A stretch of 60,773 bases of DNA from Synergistaceae bacterium (GTDB lineage: Bacteria; Synergistota; Synergistia; Synergistales; Aminobacteriaceae), in contig JAAYLU010000027.1 in assembly GCA_012521675.1 (NCBI GenBank), forward strand, positions 1 through 60,773, in the 5' to 3' direction. The notes under the pieces were generated by a model that was not told where the DNA came from, ran no database searches, and saw only the letters and a list, made by a program, of their open reading frames with translations. Position 1 is the first letter of the stretch; every line of letters begins with the position of its first letter. Below, piece after piece: positions 8,043 to 18,178 of this stretch. The position numbers and the translations under genes are program-made.

Positions 8043-9223
8043 GAGCAGGCTCGGTTAAGGGGAGGACTCTGCTGCTCGCGTTCTTCGCGGCGGGACTCGT
8101 GGGGCTTCTGGCATACGTGATGGCAAATTCCGGGCCTCTTGCGCGCTTCCCTGTGACGGTGCAGGAGGTCGGCATCGGCACCGTGTCGCCGGCCCTGTAC
8201 GGCATAGGCGTGGTGGAGGCTCGTTCGATCCACAAGATCGGCGCGTCGTCCACGGGCAGGCTTACGATGCTCGAGGTTCAGCCGGGAGACCTGGTCACGG
8301 CGGGGCAGCTCCTGGGCGAGATCTCGCCGATCGATCTGGACGACAGGATAGAGGCCCAGCGCTCTTCGGTGAGGAGGTTGGAGTCCCTGGTGTCGGCGGC
8401 CGGGGCAAGGGTGGAGGAGACCGCTGCAAGGAAGAAGTACGCCGAGGCCCAGTCCACCAGGTATGACAACCTCCTTAAGTCCGACGCGGTCAGCGTTGAG
8501 GCGGCTGACGCCAAGAGGCAGGAGCGCCAGGTGACGGCGGCGGCGTGGGCATCGGCGAGGTCGGACGCGGAGGCCGCCCGTTCTGAGCTTACACGGGCGA
8601 AGGCGGAGCTTGACGGGATGCAGGCAAGGCGGGAGGATCTCAAGGTTTTCTCCCCGGTGGACGGGCTTGTGGCCGCTCGCGATGCCGAGCCGGGCGACGT
8701 GGTGGCCGCGGGACAGGCGTTCCTGCGGGTTGCGGACCTTGCGGAGCTGCGCGTGTCGGCCAGGTTCGACCAGTCCGGCGCGGAGGGGCTGGAGGCGGGG
8801 CTGCCCGCGGAGATCGTGGTGCGCTCGCGGCCCGGGGAGGTCTTCGCCGGGCGGATGCTGAGAGTAGAGCCGATGGCGGACTCGGTTACGGAGGAGATAA
8901 CCGCCAAGGTGGTGTTCGAGGCCCTTCCGCCTTCTTTACCTCCTCTAGGCGAGCTGGCGGAGGTCACTGTGCACCTGCCCGAGTCGCCGGAGGGGCCGGT
9001 TGTCCCGGACGCGGCGCTGCGTCTTCACGAGGGCCGGCTGGGCGTATGGATTATGGCCGACGGATCGGTATCGTTCAGGCCGGTGTCGGCGGGCAGGCGC
9101 GACCTGGACGGCAGAGTTCGCGTCCTTGAGGGGCTGGAGCCCGGCGAGCGCGTGGTGGTCTACAGCGCCAGGGCTCTGAAGCCGGGAAGCAGGGTGAAGG
9201 CAACGGAGGGGTGGGAAAGATGA
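8039..9223 (+). CDS. HlyD/RND-type periplasmic adaptor (membrane fusion) subunit
   Basis: A 394-residue adaptor linking an inner-membrane ABC exporter to an outer-membrane channel. A single N-terminal membrane anchor lies at about 11-30 (LLLAFFAAGLVGLLAYVMA). A lipoyl/biotinyl half-motif follows (LEVQPGDLVTAGQLLGEISP, near 79-98), then a coiled-coil hairpin of about 80 residues with many Ala, Glu and Arg, the second lipoyl half (VFSPVDGLVAARDAEPGDVV, near 204-223), and beta-barrel and membrane-proximal domains ending in EGLEPGERVVVYS. The start overlaps the tetR stop (ATGA) and the stop overlaps the permease start. No outer-membrane factor gene is nearby. Confidence 0.92.
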   Translation: MRAGSVKGRTLLLAFFAAGLVGLLAYVMANSGPLARFPVTVQEVGIGTVSPALYGIGVVEARSIHKIGASSTGRLTMLEVQPGDLVTAGQLLGEISPIDLDDRIEAQRSSVRRLESLVSAAGARVEETAARKKYAEAQSTRYDNLLKSDAVSVEAADAKRQERQVTAAAWASARSDAEAARSELTRAKAELDGMQARREDLKVFSPVDGLVAARDAEPGDVVAAGQAFLRVADLAELRVSARFDQSGAEGLEAGLPAEIVVRSRPGEVFAGRMLRVEPMADSVTEEITAKVVFEALPPSLPPLGELAEVTVHLPESPEGPVVPDAALRLHEGRLGVWIMADGSVSFRPVSAGRRDLDGRVRVLEGLEPGERVVVYSARALKPGSRVKATEGWER

Positions 9224-10410
9224 TCAGCCTGGCCGGCAGGGACATACTGCACGGATGGGGAAAGTTCGTGCTCACCAGCGTGGGGCTCGGTCTGCTCATC
9301 GGGGTGACCCTGACTATGGGCGGGGTCTACCGCGGGATGGTGGACGACGCCAGGGTCCTGCTGGACAACAGCGGCGCCGACCTGTGGATAGTGCAGAAGG
9401 ACACTCTCGGCCCCTACGCGGAACCGTCCAGCATCTACGACGATCTGCTGCGCAGCGTGCTGACCGTGCCGGGGGTGGAGAGAGCCGCCAACGTCACCTA
9501 CCTGACCACCCAGGTGAGGCGCGGCGACGAGGACACGAGGGTGATGGTCGCGGGGATCGACCCGCACGACCCGGCCGCGCCCGGTCGTCCCGGGTACCTG
9601 GTCGCGGGGCGGCACATTTCGCGCGGGCACTACGAGGCTGTCGCCGACGAGGCGTCCGGCTTCCGCCTCGGGGACGAGATACGCATCCGCAGGAACCTTT
9701 ACAGGGTTGTGGGGATCACGAGGCGCATGGTCTCATCCGGGGGGGACCCGATGGTCTTCATACCGCTGAAAGACGCACAGGAAGCCCAGTTCATGAAGGA
9801 CAACGACGCCATCCTTCAGCAGAGGAGGCGGACCGAGGCGAACCCGGCGTTCAACGGGCCGGGCTCGCTGGAGGGCGTGATAGCCTCGCAGAGCGCCAAT
9901 CCCTACGTGAACGCGGTGCTCGCGAGAGTCCGGCCGGGGACCGATCCGGAGGTTGCAGCGTCGCACATCCGCAGGTGGCTGCGACACGAGGTCTACACCA
10001 GGGAGCAGATGGAGGATATTATGCTGGGCAAGCTGATCGCCACGTCGTCAAAGCAGATCGCGATGCTGCTGGTGATTCTTGCGGTGGTCAGCGCGGCGAT
10101 CGTCGCGTTCATCATCTACACTCTCACCCTCGGCAAGATCCGCGAGATAGCGGTGCTCAAGCTGATCGGCACCAGGAACCGCACGATAATCGGGATGATC
10201 CTGCAGCAGGCGCTGGCGCTCGGCGCCTTGGGTTTCGCGATAGGGGAGATCTCGGCCACCTTCTGGGGACCGGCCTTTCCGAAGTACGTGCTGCTGGAGC
10301 CGAGGGACGCCTTGACCGGCTTTGTATCGGTGATGGCTATGTGCTCCTTCGCCAGCCTGATCGCGATACGTGTCGCGGTGGGCGTCGACCCGGCGGAGGC
10401 CATAGGGTAG
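9220..10410 (+). CDS. MacB/DevC-type ABC exporter permease
   Basis: A 396-residue permease of the FtsX/MacB type. The ATG at 9220 is chosen over a GTG at 9211 because GGAGGGG lies eight bases before it and it forms an ATGA overlap with the adaptor gene. Transmembrane helix 1 is near 18-38. It is followed by a periplasmic domain of about 230 residues and three clustered helices near 273-395 (MLLVILAVVSAAIVAFIIYT; ALALGALGFAIGEISATFW; FVSVMAMCSFASLIAIRVAV), the standard FtsX layout. The conserved cytosolic loop KIREIAVLKLIGTRNRTI, which contacts the ATPase, precedes helix 3. It is translationally coupled to the adaptor and lies five bases before the ATPase. Confidence 0.9.
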   Translation: MISLAGRDILHGWGKFVLTSVGLGLLIGVTLTMGGVYRGMVDDARVLLDNSGADLWIVQKDTLGPYAEPSSIYDDLLRSVLTVPGVERAANVTYLTTQVRRGDEDTRVMVAGIDPHDPAAPGRPGYLVAGRHISRGHYEAVADEASGFRLGDEIRIRRNLYRVVGITRRMVSSGGDPMVFIPLKDAQEAQFMKDNDAILQQRRRTEANPAFNGPGSLEGVIASQSANPYVNAVLARVRPGTDPEVAASHIRRWLRHEVYTREQMEDIMLGKLIATSSKQIAMLLVILAVVSAAIVAFIIYTLTLGKIREIAVLKLIGTRNRTIIGMILQQALALGALGFAIGEISATFWGPAFPKYVLLEPRDALTGFVSVMAMCSFASLIAIRVAVGVDPAEAIG

Positions 10411-10415
10411 CGGCC

Positions 10416-11153
10416 ATGGGAAGGCTCGACGGAATAAGGATAGAGGGGCTGAGGAAGCGCTACGGCGCGGGGGACACGGCGGTGGACGCTCTCAAGGGTG
10501 TGGACATGGAGGTGGCGCCGGGAGAGGTGGTGGGGCTGATCGGGCCGTCCGGCTCGGGCAAGAGCACCCTGCTGAAGTGCCTGGGAGCGGTGATAGAGCC
10601 GACGGGGGGCAGGATGACCCTCGACGGGACGCCGATCTACGACGACGGGTGGAAGATCCGCGACCTGAGTGCGCTCAGGAGGGACAGCATAGGGTTCGTC
10701 TTCCAGGCGCCCTACCTGATCCCGTTCTTGAACGCTTTGGACAATGTGGCCCTGGTCCCGATGCTGGCCGGGTATTCCGACGGCGACTCCCGCAGGAGGG
10801 CCGCGGAGCTGCTGGAGGCGCTGGGCGTCTCGCACAGGGCTGAGGCGATGCCGTCGCAACTGTCGGGGGGCGAGCAGCAGAGGGTGGCGATAGCAAGGGC
10901 GCTGGCCAACAGGCCGCCGGTGATACTGGCGGACGAACCCACCGCGCCTCTAGACAGCGAGCGAGCTCTGTCGGTGATCGGCATTCTGAACTCGATGGCG
11001 CGCCAGTACGAGACGGCGGTGATAGTGGTCACCCACGACGAGAAGATCATCCCGACCTTCCGCAGGATCTACAGGATCCGCGACGGGAGGACGGTTGAGG
11101 AGGCCGGCGAGGGGAGGCCGGTTCAGAGCGCAGACATAGCGAGCCAGGAGTGA
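10416..11153 (+). CDS. ABC exporter ATP-binding subunit (MacB/LolD/DevA type)
   Basis: A 245-residue ATPase with Walker A GPSGSGKST (near 44-52), a Q-loop in VFQAPYLIPF, signature LSGGEQQR, Walker B VILADEPTAPLDS and the switch histidine in VIVVTHDEK. It closes the tetR-adaptor-permease-ATPase operon and powers export through the adjacent permease. The arrangement matches DevBCA/MacAB-like exporters, which move lipids, peptides or macrolides. Which substrate applies here cannot be told. A palindromic repeat copy follows 35 bases after the stop. Confidence 0.93.
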   Translation: MGRLDGIRIEGLRKRYGAGDTAVDALKGVDMEVAPGEVVGLIGPSGSGKSTLLKCLGAVIEPTGGRMTLDGTPIYDDGWKIRDLSALRRDSIGFVFQAPYLIPFLNALDNVALVPMLAGYSDGDSRRRAAELLEALGVSHRAEAMPSQLSGGEQQRVAIARALANRPPVILADEPTAPLDSERALSVIGILNSMARQYETAVIVVTHDEKIIPTFRRIYRIRDGRTVEEAGEGRPVQSADIASQE

Positions 11154-11188
11154 CAAAAGTTGCCGGGCGGTGGATGACGATTTCCTGC

Positions 11189-11275
11189 CATCCCGAGGAA
11201 CCCGCCTCCAACCCGAGATCCCTCGCGTTCGCTCGGGCGGCATGTTTCTGGCCGCCTTCCCCAGCGCTCGGGATG
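11189..11275. repeat. palindromic intergenic repeat, copy 1
   Basis: Lies between two convergent genes. Its ends are inverted copies (CATCCCGAG at 11189 and CTCGGGATG ending at 11275), and it contains the family core GAGATCCCTCG and a GGCGGC/GCCGCC hairpin. It may terminate transcription from both sides. Confidence 0.65.
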
Positions 11276-11287
11276 ATAGCGAAATCC

Positions 11288-12640
11288 CTACCTCTCCACT
11301 ATCCTCCTGCAGGCGTCTCTGAGGCACTCGCTTAGGGTGGGGTGGGAGTGGACGGCGTTGGCTACGTCGTCGGCGGTCATGCGTTTTGCCACCGCCAGTG
11401 TCGCCTCTCCCAGCACCGACGCGGCCTCGGGGCCCATGATGTGGATTCCGAGCAGCACTCTGTCCTCGGCGCGGGCTACCACCTTGACGAAGCCGTCGCC
11501 TGCGCCCATGGCCAGCGCCATGCCGTTGGCGGCGAAGTAGGCCCTGGCGGTGACTATCTCCAGGCCTCGCGCCTTTGCCTCCTCCTCGGTGAGGCCGACT
11601 GTGCCTATCTCGGGGTCGATGAATACGCAGGCGGGGACGGCATCCGGGTCTACCCGGTAGACGCCGCCCGTCATGTCCTCTACCGCGGCCTGGGCGTGGT
11701 ACTCGGCCAGGTGGGCCAGCATGGCGCCGCCGGTGCAGTCGCCTATGGCCCAGACTCCGTCGACGGAGGTCCTCATGGCCTCGTCGACCGCAATCGCGCC
11801 CCTCTCGACGCGGACGGGGCTGTCCTCCAGGCCGAAGCCGTCTAGTATGGGGGTCATGCTGGACGCGACGAGCAGCCGGTCGCACCTCTCCTCGAAGGGC
11901 TCGTCCTTCGTGGTCCCTCGGATCAGAAGGCCGTCGCCGTCGGGGATCGCCTCGGAGAGCCTGACGTAGTCGCTCATGGGCACGCCGCGCTTTTTAAGCG
12001 TCTGGATGACCTTCTTCTTCAGGTCGTTGTCCAGCCGCCTTAGCACCTGGTCGGAGTGCTTTAGCAGGATGACTCTTTTGCCCAGCTCCTGCAGCATCAT
12101 GAGCATCTCGATCGCTATGACGCCCGCGCCAAGCACCGCGACAACGCCGACGTCTCTGTTGCGCTCCGGATCCCATAGCTGCGGGTCGACTATCGCGTGG
12201 TCGCCGGTGAGGACCTGCGGCAGGTCGTTGCCCTGGAAGCCCGGCACCACGGACCTGGCGCCGGTGGCGAGAAGCAGTCTCTTTGCGGTTATCTCCTCCT
12301 CGCTGTCGTCGGACCGAACGGTGATCTTTTTCTCGCCCTCCCACCGGGTCACCAGGGCGGCGCCCCGATATGTCTTGACCTTGGCCATGCGAAGCTCGGT
12401 GGCCGATCCCTGGCGCAGCTTGCCGACGACGGACTCCAGCCGCTCCCACAGGCCCGCTCGCTCGCCCCTGCCGCCGATTATGTGCGAGTAGAGAGCCTTG
12501 GTCGGGATGCATCCCCGGTTGAGGCAGACTCCGCCCAGCCGATCCTTCTCTATCAGCGCTACTCTCATCCCCCTGCGCGACGCGAGGGCGGCCGCCCTCA
12601 TGCCGCCGGGGCCCCCGCCTATGACTGCCAGATCGTACAT
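11288..12640 (-). CDS. lpdA: dihydrolipoyl dehydrogenase
   Basis: A 450-residue E3/L-protein that reoxidises the dihydrolipoyl arm of GcvH with NAD+. It has the FAD-binding [10 protein letters not shown] near 9-18, the redox-active disulfide in [15 protein letters not shown] near 40-54, the NAD-binding region [13 protein letters not shown], the second FAD contact [14 protein letters not shown] and the C-terminal active-site [10 protein letters not shown]. The start at 12640 (MYDLAVIGG) is supported by AGGAG seven bases upstream; an in-frame ATG six codons earlier is less likely. It follows gcvPB but is separated from it by a terminator, so its expression is probably only partly tied to the operon. 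Confidence 0.95.
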   Translation of the reverse strand: MYDLAVIGGGPGGMRAAALASRRGMRVALIEKDRLGGVCLNRGCIPTKALYSHIIGGRGERAGLWERLESVVGKLRQGSATELRMAKVKTYRGAALVTRWEGEKKITVRSDDSEEEITAKRLLLATGARSVVPGFQGNDLPQVLTGDHAIVDPQLWDPERNRDVGVVAVLGAGVIAIEMLMMLQELGKRVILLKHSDQVLRRLDNDLKKKVIQTLKKRGVPMSDYVRLSEAIPDGDGLLIRGTTKDEPFEERCDRLLVASSMTPILDGFGLEDSPVRVERGAIAVDEAMRTSVDGVWAIGDCTGGAMLAHLAEYHAQAAVEDMTGGVYRVDPDAVPACVFIDPEIGTVGLTEEEAKARGLEIVTARAYFAANGMALAMGAGDGFVKVVARAEDRVLLGIHIMGPEAASVLGEATLAVAKRMTADDVANAVHSHPTLSECLRDACRRIVER

Positions 12641-12661
12641 GTTCAATCTCCTTCCCATGAT

Positions 12662-12686
12662 AAAAAAGGGGGGCGAGAGGCCCCCC
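12662..12686 (-). terminator. terminator between gcvPB and lpdA
   Basis: On the minus strand a 7-base G/C stem (GGGGGGC with GCCCCCC around a five-base loop) is followed by six T residues. It lies 27-51 bases after the gcvPB stop and upstream of lpdA, so it may set the ratio of L-protein to the other glycine cleavage proteins. Confidence 0.85.
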
Positions 12687-12712
12687 CTGGTGCATCGAAC
12701 CGTGGAGCGGGC

Positions 12713-14188
12713 CTAATCCTCGAACTGCCAGGTGAGGATCGGGTTTCTGGCTGCCGTGGTCTCGTCCGGGCGGGATACGGGCGCGTTGAGCGGCATCTGG
12801 TGGAAGGGTTCCGCCCCCTCTGCCCTGGCCTTCGCCACTATCTGCTCCATCGCCTCGGCGAACCGGTCGAGCGTCTCCTGAGACTCGGTCTCCGTCGGCT
12901 CCACCATGAGAGCCTCCGGGACTATCAGGGGGAAGTAGACGGTCGGCGGGTGATATCCCGCGTCTATCAGGGCCTTTGCGACGTCGAGGCTGCTGACCCC
13001 GGTCTCCTGCTTCAGCGGGCCGCCGTTGAGCACGAACTCGTGCATGCAGTAGTCCTTGTGGGCCAGTGGGTAGAGGTGCGCCAGCTTAGCCGCAAGGTAG
13101 TTGGCGTTGAGCACCGCTGTCTCCGACGCATCCTTCAGTCCTTCCGCGCCCATGGTCATTATGTAGGTGTAGGCGCGCACGAGGACTCCGAAGTTTCCGA
13201 AGAAGCTGCGCACCCTTCCTATGGTCAGAGGATGCTTCTCCCTGCCCTCGAGCAGGTACTCGTCCATCTCCTCGTCGTGAGCTATCACGGGTGTCGGCAG
13301 GAAGGGGACGAGCACGTCCTTGACTCCTACCGCACCGGAGCCCGGGCCGCCGCCGCCGTGCGGCGTGCTGAAGGTCTTGTGCAGGTTGAGGTGCAGCACG
13401 TCGAAGCCCATGTCGCCGGGGCGGGCCTTGCCCATGATTGCGTTCAGGTTGGCGCCGTCGTAGTAGACGAGGCCCCCCGCCTCGTGGACCGTCTCCGTCA
13501 GCCCCAGTATGTTGCGCTCGAAGACACCGAGCGTGTTCGGGTTGGTCAGCATCAGGGCCGCGACCTTGTCGTCCATCATGGACTTGAGCGCGTCCAGATC
13601 GACCATGCCCTGGTCGTCCGAGGGCACCTCGACCGTTTCGAAGCCGGTCACGGTGGCGGACGCCGGGTTGGTACCGTGGGCCGCGTCAGGGACTACCACC
13701 TTGACCCTGTCGTGGTCGCCGCGGCTCTCGTGCCAGGCCTTGATCATCATCAGCCCGGTCTGTTCCCCGTGGGCGCCGGCCGCGGGCTGAAGGGTGAACG
13801 TGTCCATGCCTGTTATCTCGGAAAGCATCACGCCGAGATCGTACATCAGCTGCAGCGCCCCCTGGACGGTCTCGATCGGCTGCAGCGGGTGTATGCGCGT
13901 GAAGCCGGTCATACGCGCAGCCAGCTCGTTCACCTTGGGGTTGTATTTCATAGTGCATGATCCGAGGGGGTAGAAGCCCTCGTCCACCGAGTAGTTCATC
14001 CTGGAGAGGCCGGTGAAGTGGCGCACCACGTCGATCTCGGCCATCTCGGGAAGCCTCGGGGCCTCCGACCGCGCGCGCCCCTTGAGAGCGGAGGCGCAGT
14101 CTACCTCGGGCACGTCGAGCTTCGGTAGGGCGTAACCCACTCTGCCGGGTCTGCTCGTCTCGAAAAGGGTCTCCATAGTCCGCTTCAT
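12713..14188 (-). CDS. gcvPB: glycine dehydrogenase (decarboxylating) subunit 2
   Basis: The 491-residue PLP-carrying half of the split P-protein, which decarboxylates glycine and passes the aminomethyl group to the lipoyl arm of GcvH. Family features are [12 protein letters not shown] near 72-83, the glycine-rich PAAGAHGE, and the PLP lysine in [17 protein letters not shown]. Length is as expected for the split type. The start overlaps the gcvPA stop in ATGA, so the two subunits are made together. An AUG four codons later is possible. It is the last operon gene before the terminator. Confidence 0.96.
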   Translation of the reverse strand: MKRTMETLFETSRPGRVGYALPKLDVPEVDCASALKGRARSEAPRLPEMAEIDVVRHFTGLSRMNYSVDEGFYPLGSCTMKYNPKVNELAARMTGFTRIHPLQPIETVQGALQLMYDLGVMLSEITGMDTFTLQPAAGAHGEQTGLMMIKAWHESRGDHDRVKVVVPDAAHGTNPASATVTGFETVEVPSDDQGMVDLDALKSMMDDKVAALMLTNPNTLGVFERNILGLTETVHEAGGLVYYDGANLNAIMGKARPGDMGFDVLHLNLHKTFSTPHGGGGPGSGAVGVKDVLVPFLPTPVIAHDEEMDEYLLEGREKHPLTIGRVRSFFGNFGVLVRAYTYIMTMGAEGLKDASETAVLNANYLAAKLAHLYPLAHKDYCMHEFVLNGGPLKQETGVSSLDVAKALIDAGYHPPTVYFPLIVPEALMVEPTETESQETLDRFAEAMEQIVAKARAEGAEPFHQMPLNAPVSRPDETTAARNPILTWQFED

Positions 14189-15537
14189 TCCTCGTCACCT
14201 CCCGCCACCGATACCATGTAGTCGATCTCGTCGCTGGTGCGGCTCTCGGTCACCGCGAGCAACCAGGCGTTTTTCAGCTCCGGGTGGAGCTCGCCAAGGT
14301 CCAATCCTCCGACGACGCCGGCGTCCAGCAACCTCTCGTTGAGGGTCGCAGGCGGCTCGTCGCAGATCAGCACCGTCTCACGAAACACGGGAGCGTCCGG
14401 GAAGGCCCGGCGGAACTTGCCGGTCTTCTCCAGCTGATCGACCGCATAGGCGGTCTTGGCGATTATCTGCTCTCCGGCCTCGCGCAGGCCCTTCGGCCCC
14501 ATCAGAGACAGGTAGACGGAGGCCGCGACTATGCAGAGGTTCTGGTTGGAACAGATGTTGGAGGTCGCCTTCTCCCTGCGGATGTGCTGCTCGCGCGCCT
14601 GCAGGGTGAGCACGAAGGTGCGCCTGCCCTGGCTGTCCGTGGTCTGGCCGCAGATTCTGCCCGGCATGCGCCGCATCAGGGGCTTGTTGACGGCGAAGAA
14701 GCCGAACGCGGGCCCCCCGAAGTTCATCGGGTTGCCGACCGTCTGGCCGTCCCCTACGACTATGTCCGCGCCGAGCTTGCCCGGGGCCTCTATCGTGCCG
14801 AGGGCGAGCAGGTCGGTACAGGCTATCAGCAGGCCGCCCGCCTTGTGAAGAGAGTCGGCCAGCGGCTTTATGTCCTCCAGGACGCCGAAGAAGTTGGGCG
14901 TCTGCACCACCAGGGCAGCGACATCTCCGGCCGCGAGCGATTTCTCCAGCTCCGCTGCGTCGATCGCGCCCTTTTTGTGAGCCAGCTCGACATACTCCAG
15001 CTTCCTGCTCCAGCAGTATGTGCGCAATGTCTCCCTCGTCTGGGGATGAACGTTGTCGCCGCACAGCACCTTGCGCTTCTTCGTCGCGACGGATGCCACC
15101 ACCGCGGCCTCGGCGGCCGCAGTTGCCCCGTCGTACATGGACGCGTTGGCTATCTCCATCCCGGTCAGCTCACAGACCATGGTCTGGTACTGGAAGATGG
15201 CCTGCAGGGTTCCCTGCGCCACCTCCGGCTGATAGGGGGTATAGCTGGTGGTGAACTCCCCTCGCGAGATCAGGCTGTCCACCGCGGAGGGGATGAAATG
15301 GTCATACACGCCCGCACCCAGGAAGCAGATAGCGTCGTCCATCGTCAGGTTCCAGGCGGCGAGGCTACGCAGATCGTTGATTATCTCCATCTCTGACATG
15401 GGACCCGGCAGGTCGGAGGGGGTCTTCTGGCGGACCTGCGACGGAATGCCCGAGAAGAGCTCTTCGACGCTCGCGGCGCCGATGGTCTGAAGCATCCGGC
15501 GCCTGTCGTCGTCCGTCGTCGGTATGTAGCGATTCAT
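14185..15537 (-). CDS. gcvPA: glycine dehydrogenase (decarboxylating) subunit 1
   Basis: The 450-residue partner of GcvPB in the split P-protein of the glycine cleavage system. It shows the family N-terminus [29 protein letters not shown] near 108, [20 protein letters not shown] near 136-155 and [14 protein letters not shown] near 170. It lacks the PLP lysine, as this subunit does. GGAG lies seven bases before the ATG. It is 14 bases after gcvH and overlaps gcvPB by four bases. The split form is usual in anaerobes and Gram-positive bacteria, unlike the fused P-protein of proteobacteria. Confidence 0.96.
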   Translation of the reverse strand: MNRYIPTTDDDRRRMLQTIGAASVEELFSGIPSQVRQKTPSDLPGPMSEMEIINDLRSLAAWNLTMDDAICFLGAGVYDHFIPSAVDSLISRGEFTTSYTPYQPEVAQGTLQAIFQYQTMVCELTGMEIANASMYDGATAAAEAAVVASVATKKRKVLCGDNVHPQTRETLRTYCWSRKLEYVELAHKKGAIDAAELEKSLAAGDVAALVVQTPNFFGVLEDIKPLADSLHKAGGLLIACTDLLALGTIEAPGKLGADIVVGDGQTVGNPMNFGGPAFGFFAVNKPLMRRMPGRICGQTTDSQGRRTFVLTLQAREQHIRREKATSNICSNQNLCIVAASVYLSLMGPKGLREAGEQIIAKTAYAVDQLEKTGKFRRAFPDAPVFRETVLICDEPPATLNERLLDAGVVGGLDLGELHPELKNAWLLAVTESRTSDEIDYMVSVAGGDEE

Positions 15538-15551
15538 GTCCTTTCTCCCTT

Positions 15552-15950
15552 CTAAGATCCTTCCGCTTCCAGCTCCTCGAGCAGTTTAGCGTAGGCCGCC
15601 GCGTCCAGCAGCTTGTCCGCTTCGGACGGGTCGGCAACCTCAAGCTTGGCCAGCCAGTTGGCGTAGGCGTCCTGGTTGACGAGCTCCGGTGCTCCGTCAA
15701 GCTCCTCGTTGACCTCGGCCACCTTGCCGGACACGGGGCTGAAGACGTCGTTGGCGCCCTTGACCGATTCGATGACTATGAAGTCGTCCCCGGCCGCCAC
15801 CTCGTCGCCGACCTCGGGCAGCTCGACGTAGACCACGTCGCCCATCGCGTTCTGGGCGTAGTCAGTGACTCCGACCGTTCCTATGTTGCCCTCGATCTTG
15901 ATCCACTCGTGATCCTTGGTATAGCGAAGATCCTCCGGTATTTTCGACAT
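15552..15950 (-). CDS. gcvH: glycine cleavage system H protein
   Basis: The 132-residue lipoyl carrier that shuttles the aminomethyl intermediate between P, T and L proteins. The lipoylated lysine is Lys64 in the motif ESVKGANDVFSP. The N-terminal YTKDHEWIKIEG and GVTDYAQNAMGDVVYVELPE match the family closely. GGGAGG lies ten bases upstream of the ATG. Lys64 would be charged by the LplA encoded two genes upstream in the same operon. Confidence 0.97.
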   Translation of the reverse strand: MSKIPEDLRYTKDHEWIKIEGNIGTVGVTDYAQNAMGDVVYVELPEVGDEVAAGDDFIVIESVKGANDVFSPVSGKVAEVNEELDGAPELVNQDAYANWLAKLEVADPSEADKLLDAAAYAKLLEELEAEGS

Positions 15951-15994
15951 TACTCATCGACCTCCCTGGTTATCGTTTTTTACGGGCCGAGGCC

Positions 15995-17098
15995 CTATTT
16001 TCCCCTGGCATAGTAGGGGCGCTTGATGACGACGGCCTTTTTGAGCTTGCCGCGAATGTCTATCCACAGGTTTTCTCCCTCGGCCGGCGCCGGCATCTCG
16101 ACATAGCAGGACGCGATGTTGGCGTCAAGCGACGGGGCGTAGCCTCCGGACGTAACGTGGCCTATTACGCGGCCGGACTCGTCGGCGACCGGCATGTCCT
16201 GCCTGGGCACTCCCTTGTCCAGGAGCCTCGTAGGCACTACTCGGTGCTTGAGGCCCTCGTCCTTCTGACGCTTGAGCGAGTCGCGCCCTATGAAGCCGCC
16301 CGGTTTGTCCAGCTTGACGAAGAAGCCGTACCCGGCCTCCAGCGGGCCGATCTTGTCGGTGAACTCGTGACCATACAGGGGCAGACCTGCCTCGAATCGC
16401 AGACTGTCGCGAGCCCCCAGTCCGATGGGGATCAGCCCGTGCCCCTCGCCGGCCTTCATCACGACGTCCCAGATATCGGCACCCTTGTCCCAGTCGACGT
16501 AGATCTCGAATCCGTCCTCGCCCGTGTAGCCGGTCCTGCTGACTATCGCGGGAATTCCGCCGACCGACACTCCGTCGATGAAGTAAAAGAGCTTCAGCGA
16601 CGCCGGGTCGAAATCGGCGATCTTCGCCATGATGGCCTCCGCCTCCGGGCCCTGCAGCGCGACCTCGGCGGTGCGGGGCGAGATGTCCTCCATGGAGACG
16701 CCGTCCGCGGGCAGGTGCGACTTGAGCCACTCCAGGTCCTTCGCGGTGTTGGCCGCGTTCACCACCAGCAGGTGCTTCGTCCGGGAGTAGCGGTAGACAA
16801 GCAGATCGTCCACCACGCCGCCGGACTCGTTGCACATGATGTTGTACTGTATCTGGTTGTCGTTCATGGCCGCGACATCGTTGGACAGCAGCGAGGAGAG
16901 CCATTCCTCCGCGCGCGGGCCCTCGACGATGACCTCCCCCATGTGGGAGACGTCGAACAGGCCGGCCTTCGACCTCACGTTCAGGTGCTCCGTCTTTATA
17001 CCGGCGGACTCGTACTGCACCGGCAGCTCCCAGCCGCCGTAGTCCACCATCCTGCCTCCCGCTGCGACGTGCCTCTCGTACATCGGAGTTCTCTTCAT
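15995..17098 (-). CDS. gcvT: aminomethyltransferase (glycine cleavage T protein)
   Basis: A 367-residue folate-dependent T-protein that releases ammonia and makes methylene-tetrahydrofolate from the GcvH-bound intermediate. It has MVDYGGWELPVQY near 18-30, AGLFDVSHMGE near 45-55, the NDNQIQYN stretch, SRTGYTGEDGFE near 190-200 and GLGARDSLRFEAGLPLYGHE. The start at 17098 is fixed by AAAGGAGG seven bases upstream and an ATGA overlap with lplA. A longer in-frame extension into lplA has no support. Confidence 0.96.
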   Translation of the reverse strand: MKRTPMYERHVAAGGRMVDYGGWELPVQYESAGIKTEHLNVRSKAGLFDVSHMGEVIVEGPRAEEWLSSLLSNDVAAMNDNQIQYNIMCNESGGVVDDLLVYRYSRTKHLLVVNAANTAKDLEWLKSHLPADGVSMEDISPRTAEVALQGPEAEAIMAKIADFDPASLKLFYFIDGVSVGGIPAIVSRTGYTGEDGFEIYVDWDKGADIWDVVMKAGEGHGLIPIGLGARDSLRFEAGLPLYGHEFTDKIGPLEAGYGFFVKLDKPGGFIGRDSLKRQKDEGLKHRVVPTRLLDKGVPRQDMPVADESGRVIGHVTSGGYAPSLDANIASCYVEMPAPAEGENLWIDIRGKLKKAVVIKRPYYARGK

Positions 17099-18108
17099 TC
17101 GCCTTCCTCCTTTGTTCTGCCAATAGGGGCCTCTTGAAGCCAGCCCGCCACATCCTCCATCTCCGGGACGCCGGGGAAGCGCGCGCGAACCGCCTTCGCG
17201 ATCTGATCCCACGAGAAGGGCAGCCCGTTCAGCGCCCCGGCAAGCGACAAAATCATCTCCCCGTCCATAGCGTCGGAGAAGACCCGTGTGCCGTCGGTCA
17301 CCCCGCCCGGCGCGTCGAACCGTAAATCCACGCCCCCCCACGGGAAGCGTGTCGAAACCGAAACCGTGCATTCCGATGCCCTGCCGTAGCGCCACTCGAC
17401 GCCGCTGTACTTGGCGTAAAGACGCTCGAACTCCTCCCCCTCGGGCGCGGCCTCGTCCCTGCGCACTTTTGATTGAGAATAGGTCGCCAAGAAGGACTCC
17501 TCCAGCGCATCCATCAGGGATGCGAGCTCCAGGCCCGGGCGGACGTCCGCGAGGTTGGCGACGCGCGAGGCGACGGAGCCCACTCCCTTGGACTTCAGCT
17601 TCTCCGGGTCGACGTTCAGGTAGCGGGACATCATGGACATGTCAACCGACAACAGCAAAGTGCCGTGGTGCAGCCCTCTGTCCCTTGTAATCTGCCAGGC
17701 GTTGCCCGAAAACTTGCGCCCGCCGACGGCGAGGTCGTTGCGCCCGGAGAACTCCGCGTCTATCCCGAGAGAGCGAAGCGCATCCAGCACGACACCGAGC
17801 TGGCGCTCCATGCTGTAAAACCTGCGGGGTACGATGAAGGAGAAGTTGAGGTTCCCGAGGTCGTGGTAGACCGCCCCGCCCCCGGAGGAGCGGCGCGCGA
17901 GCCTGCCGCCCTCGGCTTCCAGCAGGTCCAGCCGGCACTCGCTCCACGCGTTCTGGTTGCGCCCGATCACCACCGTGTGAGCGTTGCGCCACAGGTAGAA
18001 TATGACCTCGTCGTCGGCGCATTCACCCATGAGCAGCTCCTCACGGGACAGGTTCCCCCACGGGTCGGTGTCGGGCGAGCGCACCAGTCGCGCAGTGCCT
18101 GCAGTCAT
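17095..18108 (-). CDS. lplA: lipoate-protein ligase A
   Basis: A 337-residue ligase that activates free lipoate with ATP and attaches it to GcvH. The N-terminal catalytic domain carries the family signatures RRSSGGGAVYHDLGNLNFSF near 92-111 and VGGRKFSGNAWQ near 147-158, which includes the conserved lysine. A C-terminal accessory domain completes the long form. GGAGGG lies seven bases before the ATG. As first gene of the operon it couples lipoate scavenging to glycine cleavage, which suggests the cell depends on salvaged lipoate, since no lipA or lipB is seen in the window. Confidence 0.93.
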   Translation of the reverse strand: MTAGTARLVRSPDTDPWGNLSREELLMGECADDEVIFYLWRNAHTVVIGRNQNAWSECRLDLLEAEGGRLARRSSGGGAVYHDLGNLNFSFIVPRRFYSMERQLGVVLDALRSLGIDAEFSGRNDLAVGGRKFSGNAWQITRDRGLHHGTLLLSVDMSMMSRYLNVDPEKLKSKGVGSVASRVANLADVRPGLELASLMDALEESFLATYSQSKVRRDEAAPEGEEFERLYAKYSGVEWRYGRASECTVSVSTRFPWGGVDLRFDAPGGVTDGTRVFSDAMDGEMILSLAGALNGLPFSWDQIAKAVRARFPGVPEMEDVAGWLQEAPIGRTKEEGE

Positions 18109-18178
18109 CCTCTCGCCCTCCCCCTTTCTGACAATTCATATTAGCACAAGGGCGGGCGGGAGGCCAGAGCGTAAGCCT

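Noticed and set aside
12197-13960. Long plus-strand open frame (587 codons) across the glycine cleavage genes
   Set aside because: It is antisense to lpdA and gcvPB, which have full family motifs. The translation is low-complexity and unlike any protein; high GC content makes such frames common.
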